NCBI GenBank assembly: GCA_017963165.1
Contig: JAGCTZ010000224.1
Coordinates: forward strand, 21,988 to 85,987
Length of the DNA: 64,000 nucleotides
Origin: Treponema sp.
GTDB taxonomy: Bacteria > Spirochaetota > Spirochaetia > Treponematales > Treponemataceae
Reading direction: 5' to 3'
The notes below the pieces were generated by a model, which was not told the origin of the DNA, searched no databases, and worked only from the letters and a program-made list of their open reading frames with translations. Each line of letters starts with the position of its first letter. The stretch's first letter is position 1. Position numbers and translations under genes: made by a program. This document shows, one piece after another, positions 25,093 to 34,144 of the stretch.

Positions 25093-28000
25093 ATGTTCAG
25101 ATTTAACAACGGAATTTTAATCACAAATGAAAATTGTATAGGCTGTAATTATTGTATTTCACAGTGCTCTATAATGGGTGCCAACATTTCTGCTACAAGA
25201 AACGGAAAGAAAATAATAGCTATTGATTCGGATAAATGTAATCACTGCGGTAAATGTATTTCACTTTGTATTCATGATGCCCGTGAATATGTTGATGATA
25301 TTGATCAGTTCTATGAAGAATTAAATAACGGCGAAAAAATTTCGCTTATTGTCGACCCAAGCTTTTATTTTACTTTTGGTGAAAATGCAGGAAAAATCCT
25401 TCAGTATTATAAATCAATCGGTATAGAAAAAATATACGACAGCACCTTTGGAACAGAAATTTCTATCTGGGGAACTGTAAAGTATCTTAAAGACAATTAT
25501 GATAAATCTCCACGAGAAAAAGCTTTTATTGTTAATAACTGCCCTGCTTTTATTAACGTTGTCGAAATGAAATATCCTCAGCTTATGAGTAAGGTTATAC
25601 CGATTCAATCTGGACCAATCTGTACGGCAATTTATGTTCATAAATATCTTAAAGATACAAACAAACTTGCATATCTTGGTCCTTGTATTGCAAAGAAAGA
25701 TGAAATTGAAACGAAAAATACTCATGGTAATATAAATTTCAATCTTACATATCATCATATCTGGCAGAAAATCAAAGATGTAGATTTTTCAAAGTTTAAA
25801 CCTTATAAATCAGATTTGGATTGTATTGGTTTTGGTCGTTTTGCAATAAGAACTGGTTTTTATAAAACACTTATTTCACGCTTTTTCTCTGTAAAAGATG
25901 TGACTATGGTGCATAGTGGCGCTGGTGATCCAACCTTCAAAAGAATCTTGATGTATTCGGACAGTAATTATGAAAATCTTCAACCTTTGCTTTGTGAAGT
26001 TTATGCATGTCAGCAGGGTTGTTTTGAAGGACCAGGAACCGAAACTTCTGTATATCAAAAAGGAGAAAACTTTTCTTTATTCCTTAAAGAATTCAAGGAA
26101 TATTTTGAAAGCTTTGGTGATACAACTACAGATTATAAAGAATCAACAAATATTCTTTTTGAAAGATTCAAAGACTTTGATATTTCAGATTTTAAACGTG
26201 AATTTACTGAACGTTATATTCAGCCTTACCACATTGCAGATTCTGTTTACGAAGATATTTTTAATGCAATGCTTAAGACTACAGAAGAAAAACGTCATAT
26301 AGACTGTGGTATGTGCGGCTATAAGACTTGTAAAAATATGGCCACTGCAATCGCTTATTCTTACAATAAAAAGGAAAACTGTATTCACTATATGAATGAT
26401 GAAATGATGCATCGTTTATATACTGATACAGTTGCTAACTGTCCTAACAAGGAAGCTTTTGTAGAAAAAGTAAAAAGTGTTATTGAACAGAATCCAAAGA
26501 AAAAATATAGACTTTACTGTGGTGATATAAACAAATACAAAGTTATCAATGAACTTTTTGGCAGTGATATTGGAGATGCAGTTTTAAGGACAATCAGTGC
26601 TAAGCTGGCAAAGGTTCTTGGAACTAATGCATGGTATGCACGAATTACAAGCGGTCAGTTTGCATTCTTCATGGAAGAAACAATCGAAAATATTCAGAAA
26701 ATAATAAATTTAAAATCTTTTGATTGTACTTCTCTTGGAATAAACTACCCTATTACAATGCGTTTTGGCTATTACAGTATGTCTGAAAATGTTGATGATA
26801 AAAATCATAATGTTATGAATATGATCAACAGTGCCATTCTTGCAATGGACCAGCGTGTAACACAACAGGAAAATACATACAGCGCTTTTTCTCAATCATT
26901 AAAACAAAAGCAGCATGATGAAGCACGACTTTCAACTTTAATGAAGTCTGCGCTTGATAATAATGAATTTGTTCTTTGGTTTCAGCCTCAATATTCAAGT
27001 GCAACAAATAAGCTTGTTGGTGCAGAAGCTCTTTGTCGCTGGATAAATAAAGACGGACAAATAATTTCTCCTTCTGTATTTATTCCTGTAACCGAAAAAA
27101 ATGGTTTTATCCGTTATCTTGATAAAGAAATCTGGCGAAAAGCCTTTAGTATGCTTCGACGATGGATTGATGAAGGATACGAACCTGTACCAATTTCAAT
27201 TAATGTTTCACGTGTAAGTCTTGAATCTGATGGCATTTATTACACAATAAAATATCTTAAAGATGAATACCATATTCCGCCGGAACTTGTTCATTTTGAA
27301 ATTACAGAAAGTGCTTACATTGGCGACGAAGGAAACTTTCTTCAAAGAATAAATCTTATCAGAAGTCTTGGTTTTAAGATTGCAATGGATGATTTTGGAA
27401 GCGGTTATTCTTCTTTGAATTCTCTTAAAGATATTCCTATTGATATTATTAAGCTTGACATGGGCTTTTTGAATGACACAAATGGTCTAAATATGATTAC
27501 GTCTGAAGAAAATGGTATGCCCGCTGTTTCTTCTGAACATGATGATATAAAAGTTCAAAATCGTGGTGGAACAATCATAAGTTCTGTTATCCGAATGGCA
27601 CAAAAACTTAAATACATTACTATTGCCGAAGGTGTTGAAAACGAAGATCAGTTGAATTTCTTAAAGAGCATTGGTTGTGATATTATTCAAGGCTTCTTAT
27701 ATGCCAAGCCAATGCCGGAAGATGCATTTATAAAAATCCTTAAGGAAAAAGACAAACAGTTTAATATTTCGGCTTCTGTTCAACAGGGAAGATTCGAAAT
27801 CGCAAGATTTATAAATCCTACAACTCAGGAATCTTATGTATTTGATCATTTTGTTGGAGCTGCACTTATAGTTGAATACAATATTCAAAAGGCACATACA
27901 ACAATCCTGCGTACAAATAATCAGGCAAAAGAATTATTTGGTGTTGCAGACAGGCCTTTTGATGTCATAAATAATCTGTTCTCTCGCTTTACACAATCTC

Positions 28001-28218
28001 ATAATGGAAAGAATCTTAAGAAAGCATTTGAAGAAGCATCAAAAACTCAGGATGAAGTAAAATGCGAAGTTCGGATTCATAATTTGAGTAAACATGATGT
28101 AAAGCATATAAGGTCACATATCTGGCAAATTAATACGAATAAACAGAGTTTTGTATATTATGTAATGTTTGAAGATATTTCGGAGTTTAAACTTCTGGAA
28201 GAAAGTATCCAAAAATAA
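25093..28218 (+). CDS. Ferredoxin / [FeFe]-hydrogenase-like / GGDEF-like / EAL / PAS-like fusion
   Basis: About 1041 residues from ATG 25093, chosen over the ATG at 25060 (inside the FIST gene) because an AGAGG ribosome site precedes it. Domains in order: two 4Fe-4S clusters (CxxCxxCxxxC at 15-25 and 49-59); an [FeFe]-hydrogenase large-subunit-like domain (about 75-370) with cysteines in NNCPAF, GPCIAKKDE and ACQQGCFEGPG; a CGMCGYKTC iron-sulfur motif (about 405); a GGDEF-like domain (about 470-590) whose signature has become SGQFAFF, so cyclase activity is unlikely; an EAL domain (about 611-870) with intact GAEALCRW, FEITES, MDDFGSGYSS, IIKLDM and AEGVE; and a PAS-like tail. It is best read as a redox- or H2-sensing c-di-GMP phosphodiesterase, not a metabolic hydrogenase. 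Confidence 0.85.
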   Translation: MFRFNNGILITNENCIGCNYCISQCSIMGANISATRNGKKIIAIDSDKCNHCGKCISLCIHDAREYVDDIDQFYEELNNGEKISLIVDPSFYFTFGENAGKILQYYKSIGIEKIYDSTFGTEISIWGTVKYLKDNYDKSPREKAFIVNNCPAFINVVEMKYPQLMSKVIPIQSGPICTAIYVHKYLKDTNKLAYLGPCIAKKDEIETKNTHGNINFNLTYHHIWQKIKDVDFSKFKPYKSDLDCIGFGRFAIRTGFYKTLISRFFSVKDVTMVHSGAGDPTFKRILMYSDSNYENLQPLLCEVYACQQGCFEGPGTETSVYQKGENFSLFLKEFKEYFESFGDTTTDYKESTNILFERFKDFDISDFKREFTERYIQPYHIADSVYEDIFNAMLKTTEEKRHIDCGMCGYKTCKNMATAIAYSYNKKENCIHYMNDEMMHRLYTDTVANCPNKEAFVEKVKSVIEQNPKKKYRLYCGDINKYKVINELFGSDIGDAVLRTISAKLAKVLGTNAWYARITSGQFAFFMEETIENIQKIINLKSFDCTSLGINYPITMRFGYYSMSENVDDKNHNVMNMINSAILAMDQRVTQQENTYSAFSQSLKQKQHDEARLSTLMKSALDNNEFVLWFQPQYSSATNKLVGAEALCRWINKDGQIISPSVFIPVTEKNGFIRYLDKEIWRKAFSMLRRWIDEGYEPVPISINVSRVSLESDGIYYTIKYLKDEYHIPPELVHFEITESAYIGDEGNFLQRINLIRSLGFKIAMDDFGSGYSSLNSLKDIPIDIIKLDMGFLNDTNGLNMITSEENGMPAVSSEHDDIKVQNRGGTIISSVIRMAQKLKYITIAEGVENEDQLNFLKSIGCDIIQGFLYAKPMPEDAFIKILKEKDKQFNISASVQQGRFEIARFINPTTQESYVFDHFVGAALIVEYNIQKAHTTILRTNNQAKELFGVADRPFDVINNLFSRFTQSHNGKNLKKAFEEASKTQDEVKCEVRIHNLSKHDVKHIRSHIWQINTNKQSFVYYVMFEDISEFKLLEESIQK

Positions 28219-28226
28219 AAAAGACA

Positions 28227-28282
28227 AAAAAAATCCAGGCTACTCGTAACAATTCGTTGTCCTCGGCGCCTGGATTTTTTTT
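28227..28282. terminator. Bidirectional terminator between convergent genes
   Basis: AAAAAAATCCAGGC (28227-28240) pairs with GCCTGGATTTTTTT (28268-28282), with A-run and T-run on the outer flanks, so it can terminate the EAL-fusion gene and the convergent XRE-cupin operon. The loop contains a small inner hairpin (ACAA-TTCG-TTGT). Confidence 0.85.
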
Positions 28283-28296
28283 ATTTATTGATTTTA

Positions 28297-28872
28297 TTAA
28301 GCCGGTGTATAAACTACTGCCAGAATCTTTGCATTATTTTCACCATAGCTGTGAACGTGATGTGCAACGATTGATTCATAGTAGATTGAATCGCCTTTTT
28401 CGAGCAGATATTTATCTTTTCCGTAAATGATTTCTACCTGACCTTCAAGAACATAAATAAATTCTTCGCCTTCGTGTGTAGAAGTTTTAATTTCTTCTTC
28501 TGAGCTTGGATAAATATCAATTACAAATGGATCCATGTGACGACCTGCTTTATCTTTAGCAAGTGTATAAAAGTCAAGGTCAGAATTGATTGCATTTCCT
28601 CTGTCGCTGAAGCGTGTTACTTCTTTCTTATCCTGTGCACGAGATACTACAGGACCAAGATTTTCATCGTCGTCCATAAAAGTTCCAAGGCGAACGCCAA
28701 GTACACGTGCAATTTTAATAAGCGGAGTTAAGTTTGGAACAAGACTTCCGTCTTCAATACTAGAAATCTGCTGAACGCTTAAGTTTGTACGTTCACTTAC
28801 ATCTTCTATGCTAAGTTTACGGTTTTCACGAACCAGTTTTACTTTTGCACCAATTTTATTCTTTTCACTCAT
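28297..28872 (-). CDS. XRE-family regulator with C-terminal cupin domain
   Basis: A 191-residue protein: helix-turn-helix at about 7-65 (LVRENRKLSIEDVSERTNLSVQQISSIEDG) and a cupin at about 115-190 (STHEGEEFIYVLEGQVEIIYGKDKYLLEKGDSIYYESIVAHHVHS). It is the last gene of the 2-oxoacid:ferredoxin oxidoreductase operon, 4 bases after the gamma subunit, so it probably regulates that operon. The double His in AHHVHS could contribute to a metal site. Same design as the regulator at 21482-22033. An AAGGAT ribosome site precedes the ATG. Confidence 0.9.
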   Translation of the reverse strand: MSEKNKIGAKVKLVRENRKLSIEDVSERTNLSVQQISSIEDGSLVPNLTPLIKIARVLGVRLGTFMDDDENLGPVVSRAQDKKEVTRFSDRGNAINSDLDFYTLAKDKAGRHMDPFVIDIYPSSEEEIKTSTHEGEEFIYVLEGQVEIIYGKDKYLLEKGDSIYYESIVAHHVHSYGENNAKILAVVYTPA

Positions 28873-28876
28873 AGTT

Positions 28877-29431
28877 TTATCCTTTTATCTCATATTCTTT
28901 ATTGTAAGCACTCTCTATTGTTGCAATATTAATCGGGTTAAATTTTTTATTGCGGGCAGAAATTGCTTCATCAAGCGCATATTCAAATGGTTTTGGACCG
29001 CTAATCATTCCTGGAATTACTTTTGCAAGACAACCAAGAACTACCATGTTTGCACCTCGATGATTATTAGTTTCCTCTGCCATTTCATTACAAGGAAGAG
29101 CCAATGTACGTATATCTTTACGACTTGGTTCAATGTCAATCAAACTGCTGTTGTAAATTAAAAGTCCACCCTTTTTCAAAAGCGGTTCAAACTTTGTCAT
29201 ACTTGGTTTATTAAGAGCAACTACAACATCAGGATTTTCGATTACAGGAGAAGCAACTTCTTCATCACTAACAATTACAGAACAGTTTGCAGTACCACCG
29301 CGCATTTCTGCACCGTATGAAGGAATATGTGAAACAAACTTATCTTCGCTCATTCCGGCAAGTGTTAAGATTTTTCCTGCAAGAATAACACCCTGTCCGC
29401 CAAAGCCGGCAAAAATTATTTCTGTTGTCAT
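28877..29431 (-). CDS. 2-oxoacid:ferredoxin oxidoreductase, gamma subunit
   Basis: A 184-residue protein with the gamma-subunit signature FAGFGGQGVILAGKILTLAGM at its start and a GAEMRGGTANCSV motif (about residue 42). It helps form the CoA-binding part of the complex. Its start overlaps the beta-subunit stop by one base. Together with the next three genes it makes a complete four-subunit enzyme that interconverts a 2-oxoacid plus CoA with acyl-CoA, CO2 and reduced ferredoxin. Confidence 0.92.
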   Translation of the reverse strand: MTTEIIFAGFGGQGVILAGKILTLAGMSEDKFVSHIPSYGAEMRGGTANCSVIVSDEEVASPVIENPDVVVALNKPSMTKFEPLLKKGGLLIYNSSLIDIEPSRKDIRTLALPCNEMAEETNNHRGANMVVLGCLAKVIPGMISGPKPFEYALDEAISARNKKFNPINIATIESAYNKEYEIKG

Positions 29432-30231
29432 TATTTAGCACCTCCTGGAACTACAACACCTGCTGTAGGTTTTGCTGCATCTGGTGTGTTACCAGCTGGT
29501 ACATCGCGGAAAACTCCAAGTGGATAATATGGTTCCATTTGTTCTTTTACCCAGTCTGCTGCAACTGTTGGTGCAACACCCCAGTTTGTAGGACACATGC
29601 TTAAAACTTCAACAAAACTGTAGCCCTTTCCTTCCTTCTGGTAAGTCAAAGCTTTTTTAATTGCAGCTTTTGTCTGATTAATATGCTTTACATCATAAAC
29701 AGCACAACGTTCAATATATTTTGGTTCTACAAGTGTATTTAAAAGTTCGCACGCTCGAATCGGATATCCTACATCGTTTGCATCACGACCATAAGGACTT
29801 GTTTTTGTTACCTGACCAACAAGAGAAGTTGGAGCCATCTGTCCACCAGTCATTCCGTAAATTGCATTATTTATAAAGATAACTGTAATGTTTTCTCCAC
29901 GGTTTGCAGCATGAACAGTTTCGCCCATACCAATTGCAAGAAGGTCTCCGTCTCCCTGATAACTTATTACAACCTTATCTGGATGAACGCGTTTCATTCC
30001 GGTTGCAACAGCAGGAGCACGACCATGAGCAGCCTCACAGGAATCTACATTAATATAGTTGTATGCATAAACTGCACAACCTACAGGAGCAACAAGAAGG
30101 ACATCACTCTGAATATTTAATTCATCAATTACCTGAGCAATGAGCTTATGAACAATTCCATGTCCACAACCACCGCAGTAATGAGTCTTTACATCTTTCA
30201 TTGATTTAGGAAATTCATATTTCTTAGACAT
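29431..30231 (-). CDS. 2-oxoacid:ferredoxin oxidoreductase, TPP-binding beta subunit
   Basis: A 266-residue subunit with THYCGGCGHGIVHK at the start (TPP/Fe-S contacting cysteines), and the thiamine diphosphate motif GDGDLLAIGMGETVHAANRG...NNAIYGMTGGQ (about 93-130). It binds TPP-Mg and carries out the decarboxylation or carboxylation step. It overlaps the alpha subunit by 8 bases. Sequence style fits the branched-chain (VOR) or 2-oxoglutarate (KOR) types; I cannot separate them with certainty. Confidence 0.92.
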   Translation of the reverse strand: MSKKYEFPKSMKDVKTHYCGGCGHGIVHKLIAQVIDELNIQSDVLLVAPVGCAVYAYNYINVDSCEAAHGRAPAVATGMKRVHPDKVVISYQGDGDLLAIGMGETVHAANRGENITVIFINNAIYGMTGGQMAPTSLVGQVTKTSPYGRDANDVGYPIRACELLNTLVEPKYIERCAVYDVKHINQTKAAIKKALTYQKEGKGYSFVEVLSMCPTNWGVAPTVAADWVKEQMEPYYPLGVFRDVPAGNTPDAAKPTAGVVVPGGAK

Positions 30232-31282
30232 AGCTTTTTACCTTCTCAATAATTGCATCTACTTTAGGAATAATTCCACCTGGTTCACCGTAGAATTCAA
30301 CATCACTAACTTTATGTCCGCTGTAAAGTTTTACATCCTGAACCATCTGTCCCATAGACATTTCTACAGTAAGGATTTTTTTTGCATTTGCACATGCTGC
30401 TTCAAGCTCCTTCTGTGGGAACGGCCACAAAGTAATTGGTCTGAAAAGTCCGGCTTTAATTCCCTGTTCGCGAAGCATTTTAACTGCTTTTTTACATACA
30501 CGTGCTGCAGTACCGTAGCCTGTAAGAACTACTTCTGCATCATCACACATATATGTTTCGCTCATTGTTTCATTAGCCTGAATACGGTCATAATTTTCAA
30601 AAAGCTCTTTTGTATGTTTGTTTAAGTCGTAATCATCACCATTCAAACGTAAAGATAAAGCAATATTATTTTCTCTGTCTGGAGTTCGTCCTGTAAGAGC
30701 CCAAGGCTTTGAAGGAAATTCTGTAACATATTCAGGAAGAATACATGGTTCACTCATTTGTCCAAGATATCCGTCACCAAGAATCATACATACTACTCGA
30801 TATTTATCTGCAATTTCAAATGCTTTTACAGTACAGTCAGCCATTTCCTGAACAGTACCAGGTGCAATAACAACAACATGATAGTCTCCGTTACCACCGC
30901 CTCTTGTTGCCTGAAAGTAATCTCCCTGAGCACCACTGATATTTCCAAGACCAGGACCACCACGCATCATGTTTACAATTACGGCTGGAAGCTGGGCACC
31001 AGAAAGGTAAGAAATACCTTCCTGTTTAAGAGAAATTCCAGGTGAAGATGAAGAAGTCATTGCGCGGGCACCAGCGGCACTTGCACCCATAACCATATTT
31101 ATAGCGGCAAGCTCACTTTCTGCCTGAAGGAAAGTTCCCTTTTCTTCGGGTAAACGTTTTGCCATATAAGCCGGAATTTCATTTTGTGGAGTAATTGGAT
31201 AAGCAAAATAAAAGCGGCAGCCTGCACGGATTGCAGCTTCACCAATTGCTTCGTTTCCTTTCATTAAAACTTTTTTACTCAT
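30224..31282 (-). CDS. vorB: 2-oxoacid:ferredoxin oxidoreductase alpha subunit, VorB-like
   Basis: A 352-residue subunit with MKGNEAIGEAAIRAGCRFYFAYPITPQNE at the start, EGISYLSGAQLPAVIVNMMRGGPGLGNI (about 90) and a C-terminal transketolase-like domain. The length and N-terminus match subunits usually annotated as 3-methyl-2-oxobutanoate (2-oxoisovalerate) dehydrogenase VorB. A substrate of branched 2-oxoacids would fit the acyl-CoA synthetases upstream in the window. It starts 2 bases after the stop of the ferredoxin-like subunit gene. Confidence 0.87.
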   Translation of the reverse strand: MSKKVLMKGNEAIGEAAIRAGCRFYFAYPITPQNEIPAYMAKRLPEEKGTFLQAESELAAINMVMGASAAGARAMTSSSSPGISLKQEGISYLSGAQLPAVIVNMMRGGPGLGNISGAQGDYFQATRGGGNGDYHVVVIAPGTVQEMADCTVKAFEIADKYRVVCMILGDGYLGQMSEPCILPEYVTEFPSKPWALTGRTPDRENNIALSLRLNGDDYDLNKHTKELFENYDRIQANETMSETYMCDDAEVVLTGYGTAARVCKKAVKMLREQGIKAGLFRPITLWPFPQKELEAACANAKKILTVEMSMGQMVQDVKLYSGHKVSDVEFYGEPGGIIPKVDAIIEKVKSYV

Positions 31283-31284
31283 AT

Positions 31285-31497
31285 CTACTCTGCCTCAATT
31301 TCAATAACGCAATCAGGACACATAGTTGCACAGAAAGCGCAGGCAATACAGTTTGCCTCATCAATACAAACAGGATAATGAACACCCTGACTATTAGTTT
31401 CTTTTGACATTTCAAGGATTTTTTTAGGACAAACGCGAAGACATAACTCACAGCCTTTACAGCGTTCTGAATTGATTAAAGGTTTTCCTTTAGCCAT
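31285..31497 (-). CDS. Ferredoxin-like delta subunit of the 2-oxoacid oxidoreductase
   Basis: A 70-residue protein with two 4Fe-4S motifs, CKGCELCLRVCPKKIL (about 17-32) and CIACAFCATMCPDCV (about 50-64). It is the first gene of the operon, as in other four-subunit enzymes of this class, and passes electrons from the TPP site to soluble ferredoxin. A GGAGAAA ribosome site lies just upstream. Confidence 0.92.
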   Translation of the reverse strand: MAKGKPLINSERCKGCELCLRVCPKKILEMSKETNSQGVHYPVCIDEANCIACAFCATMCPDCVIEIEAE

Positions 31498-31603
31498 AAT
31501 TTCTCCAAAAAAGTGTGATTGATTATAATATAAAGTAAAATTTAAATATTGACAATAGAAAAACTTAAATAATATTAAAGTTTTTTATTATTATTAAACA
31601 GTA

Positions 31604-32317
31604 TTAACATCCAAACCACTGTGCTGCTGTCTGATCCGCTAACTGAAGAAGTATTACAAGTGGATTTTCCAGAAAGTTTGAATAGTTATATGATTCGCTG
31701 TCTGAAAGATCAGAAAAGCCCATATGACGGCTTACTGCTTCCATTACCATACGATTGTTAATCATAGAAGGCATTATTTTAAGCATCATAAGAACAGATT
31801 CGTTTCCATGTCCAAGATTGCGATTTTCTGATTTTGTTTTGTAGAAAGGTTGTTTTACCCAGTTACCGGAAATATCTTTTGTGTTTCGATATTCAACTCC
31901 ATAAAATCCTGTTTTACAAAAATCATGAACAAGTGCGGAAACAAAAATATCTTTTGCAGTTAATATATATTTTTCGGCACCAGGGCTTGTAAAAAAGTTA
32001 TCAAGTACCGGTTTTGCGAATTCAAGAGCTTGTTTTATAACCATTACAGTATGAAGACTTAAACCACCTTTAAAGTTACCGTGAAATTTAGTAGAAGCAG
32101 GTGCAATCCAGAAATCTGTTGAATCAAGCCAGTCCTTTAAGGCTGCAGTTTCCATCGGATCCTTCATTATATAATCAATCATATTAAGAATTGCTGGTTT
32201 TACATTCTCTATTGTGTTTGTTCCATCTGCATGTAATGGTGAATATTCCTTGTAAATATCAAGTAATTCATATACATCTGTGAATAGTTCATTCTTCTGT
32301 TCGTCTGTCATTTTCAA
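31604..32317 (-). CDS. HD-domain phosphohydrolase
   Basis: A 237-residue protein with an HD-type metal site: GGLSLHTVMV (about residue 94), ALVHDFCK (about 128), GHGNESV (about 168), AVSRHMGF (about 193) and LLQLADQTAA (about 226). It lacks a GYP motif, so it is a general HD hydrolase whose substrate is unknown. It overlaps the OmpA-like gene by 4 bases and is the last gene of a four-gene operon. An A/T-flanked hairpin just downstream (about 31559-31585) may terminate it. Confidence 0.75.
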   Translation of the reverse strand: MKMTDEQKNELFTDVYELLDIYKEYSPLHADGTNTIENVKPAILNMIDYIMKDPMETAALKDWLDSTDFWIAPASTKFHGNFKGGLSLHTVMVIKQALEFAKPVLDNFFTSPGAEKYILTAKDIFVSALVHDFCKTGFYGVEYRNTKDISGNWVKQPFYKTKSENRNLGHGNESVLMMLKIMPSMINNRMVMEAVSRHMGFSDLSDSESYNYSNFLENPLVILLQLADQTAAQWFGC

Positions 32318-33507
32318 TTCCTTTTATTAGTTAATATTGTAATTTCTACTCGTCTGTTTCTTGCACGGCCTTCCGGTGTATCATTATCGGCAACAGGTTT
32401 TGTGCCACCGCTTCCTTTTGTTATAAATTTATCTTTTGGGACGCCTCTTGCTGTAAGCTCTTTGACAATTGTATGAGCACGTTCCAGAGAAAGTCCCATT
32501 TCATCAGATTCATCGCCTACTCTTGCTGTATGTCCCTCTATAAGAATCTGATTTTTTGGAACCTTTTTCAAAAGTGATGCTATCTGATCTAATCTTTCTT
32601 TTTCGTCAGGTAAAAGCTCAGGACTATTAGCATAAAATTGTAAATCATTTATAACAAGCATCAAGCCTGCATCAGTATCTTTATAATCTATATCTGTTTC
32701 TTGTACAAGTCTATTTATTACAGGCATTATTTCCTGTGTATCAACTGCACTTGGATATTCTGTAAACAAGGAAATTGTTCCCTTATATGCAATTTTGTTT
32801 CCAGATTTATAAGTGAACAATTCATCTACCTGGTCTCTTATAAGTAAAGCTGCTCCAGTTTCTTTATCAAGATAAATTACTGCGTCATGTTTTCCGGATG
32901 CAGTTATTAACTCAGGGTCTCCATCTAAATCAATATATTTTGTATTTGTTCCGTAGCGTGTAGCCCATTGAGCTTTTATTAAATAAACTTCCCGTTCATT
33001 AAAAATCTGATCTCCTGAATATGTATATTGGACATAAATAGGCATTCGGGTTATTTTTCCTTCGCCTGTAGGATCAACTGCCCGTTCTGCTTTTGCGCTC
33101 CATATATCTCCTTTTTTTATTTCTTTTTGCGGATAAGATGGAAAGCTTCTGAAGGATGGATATCCATTATCTTCAAACATTTCCATTTCTCCCTGTTCAT
33201 TTATCGAAAAAATTGAAAGTATTGAATCATGAATTCCTTCATCTAATGCAATTGCAGAACGTTTTGTATCCTGTTCTACATAAAAATCACCTTCATATAG
33301 TTTTGCACCATTAGAATACGTTGGAACAATAAAGGATTTTACTTCGCGACTTAAAAGTCCTGTATATTTATTATTATCATAACGTCTTAAATCTGTGCGC
33401 TCAGTAAGGATATAATTTTCTGACCCAGAATATTCCAGAATTGTAGATTGAGGAAAAACTAAAAAAGTAGAAAAAAATAGAATAAAAAGAGAAAATGCCT
33501 TTTTCAA
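32314..33507 (-). CDS. OmpA-family exported protein
   Basis: The 397-residue product has a signal peptide (residues 1-19), a long beta-rich body and a C-terminal OmpA-like peptidoglycan-binding domain (about 295-397). The core motif is ILIEGHTARVGDESDEMGLSLERAHTIVKEL...GRARNRRVEI. The OmpA domain would contact peptidoglycan from the periplasm. The body is not a typical eight-strand barrel signature that I recognise. Start and stop overlap both neighbours by 4 bases, so it is translated with the LUD gene upstream and the HD gene downstream. Confidence 0.85.
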   Translation of the reverse strand: MKKAFSLFILFFSTFLVFPQSTILEYSGSENYILTERTDLRRYDNNKYTGLLSREVKSFIVPTYSNGAKLYEGDFYVEQDTKRSAIALDEGIHDSILSIFSINEQGEMEMFEDNGYPSFRSFPSYPQKEIKKGDIWSAKAERAVDPTGEGKITRMPIYVQYTYSGDQIFNEREVYLIKAQWATRYGTNTKYIDLDGDPELITASGKHDAVIYLDKETGAALLIRDQVDELFTYKSGNKIAYKGTISLFTEYPSAVDTQEIMPVINRLVQETDIDYKDTDAGLMLVINDLQFYANSPELLPDEKERLDQIASLLKKVPKNQILIEGHTARVGDESDEMGLSLERAHTIVKELTARGVPKDKFITKGSGGTKPVADNDTPEGRARNRRVEITILTNKRN

Positions 33508-34142
33508 ATTCCCAGCTCTTCGCCAATCAGAACAACTTTAATACGTCCTGCCGGCTTGCAGATTCTTGTTTCGACAAATTGTGCACAAATAGTAGAACCA
33601 GAAAGACAATCAGCACACTCACCTATTTTTTTACATGGTGTATCAATGTCGAATCGCTGGGCATTGGCTGGAGCGGCGTAACCACGAACTCTTTTATAGG
33701 CAGCATCCATATCCTGTACAACTTTATTCATTCCTGCAATAACAATTATATTTTCAGGACCATAACATAAGGCTGCTACACGATTTCCTTTTCCGTCTAT
33801 ATTAAAAAGTTCGCCTTTTTCTGTAATTGCATTACTGCTCATAATAAAAGAACCACAGTTCAAAGCTTTATGCATTAAGGCTTCACGATCTTCGGCTGTA
33901 GAAGCAGTATCTCTATCTATAAGAGTATAACCTTCGTCAATGAACTTTTCTTTAAGGCCAAGCTCATCCATTGTCATACAACCGCCCCAGGAAATTGAAT
34001 GACTCTTGGGTATAATTTCCAGAATCTTTTCTACGGCAGCGGCTTTATCGGATACATAGTAAGCTTCAAAATGACGTTTTTTTAAGGCTTCAGCAACTAC
34101 AGGACCTTTTTTGTCAAAAAGCTTTTTTACAGGTTCTACCAT
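33504..34142 (-). CDS. LUD-domain (LutC/YkgG-like) protein
   Basis: A 212-residue LUD (DUF162) protein: KKRHFEAYYVSDKAAAVEKILEIIP, HSISWGGCMTMDELGL (about 50), SSNAITEKGELFNIDGKGNRVAALCYGPENIIVIAGMNKVV (about 103-142). The C-terminus adds a conserved cysteine cluster (TPCKKIGECADCLSGSTIC). Family members support lactate or other 2-hydroxyacid oxidation, but stand-alone forms like this have no proven role. No LutA/B genes lie nearby. It starts 2 bases after the upstream chemoreceptor stop. Confidence 0.85.
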   Translation of the reverse strand: MVEPVKKLFDKKGPVVAEALKKRHFEAYYVSDKAAAVEKILEIIPKSHSISWGGCMTMDELGLKEKFIDEGYTLIDRDTASTAEDREALMHKALNCGSFIMSSNAITEKGELFNIDGKGNRVAALCYGPENIIVIAGMNKVVQDMDAAYKRVRGYAAPANAQRFDIDTPCKKIGECADCLSGSTICAQFVETRICKPAGRIKVVLIGEELGI

Positions 34143-34144
34143 TA

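Noticed and set aside
25093..28218. Annotation as a catalytic ferredoxin hydrogenase
   Set aside because: The H-cluster motifs are altered (no TSCCP or full GGGQP loop), no maturation genes are near, and the fusion to EAL points to sensing.
31559..31585. A/T hairpin after the HD gene as a terminator
   Set aside because: The stem is almost all A-T in AT-rich DNA, so chance is likely; mentioned only in the gene entry.
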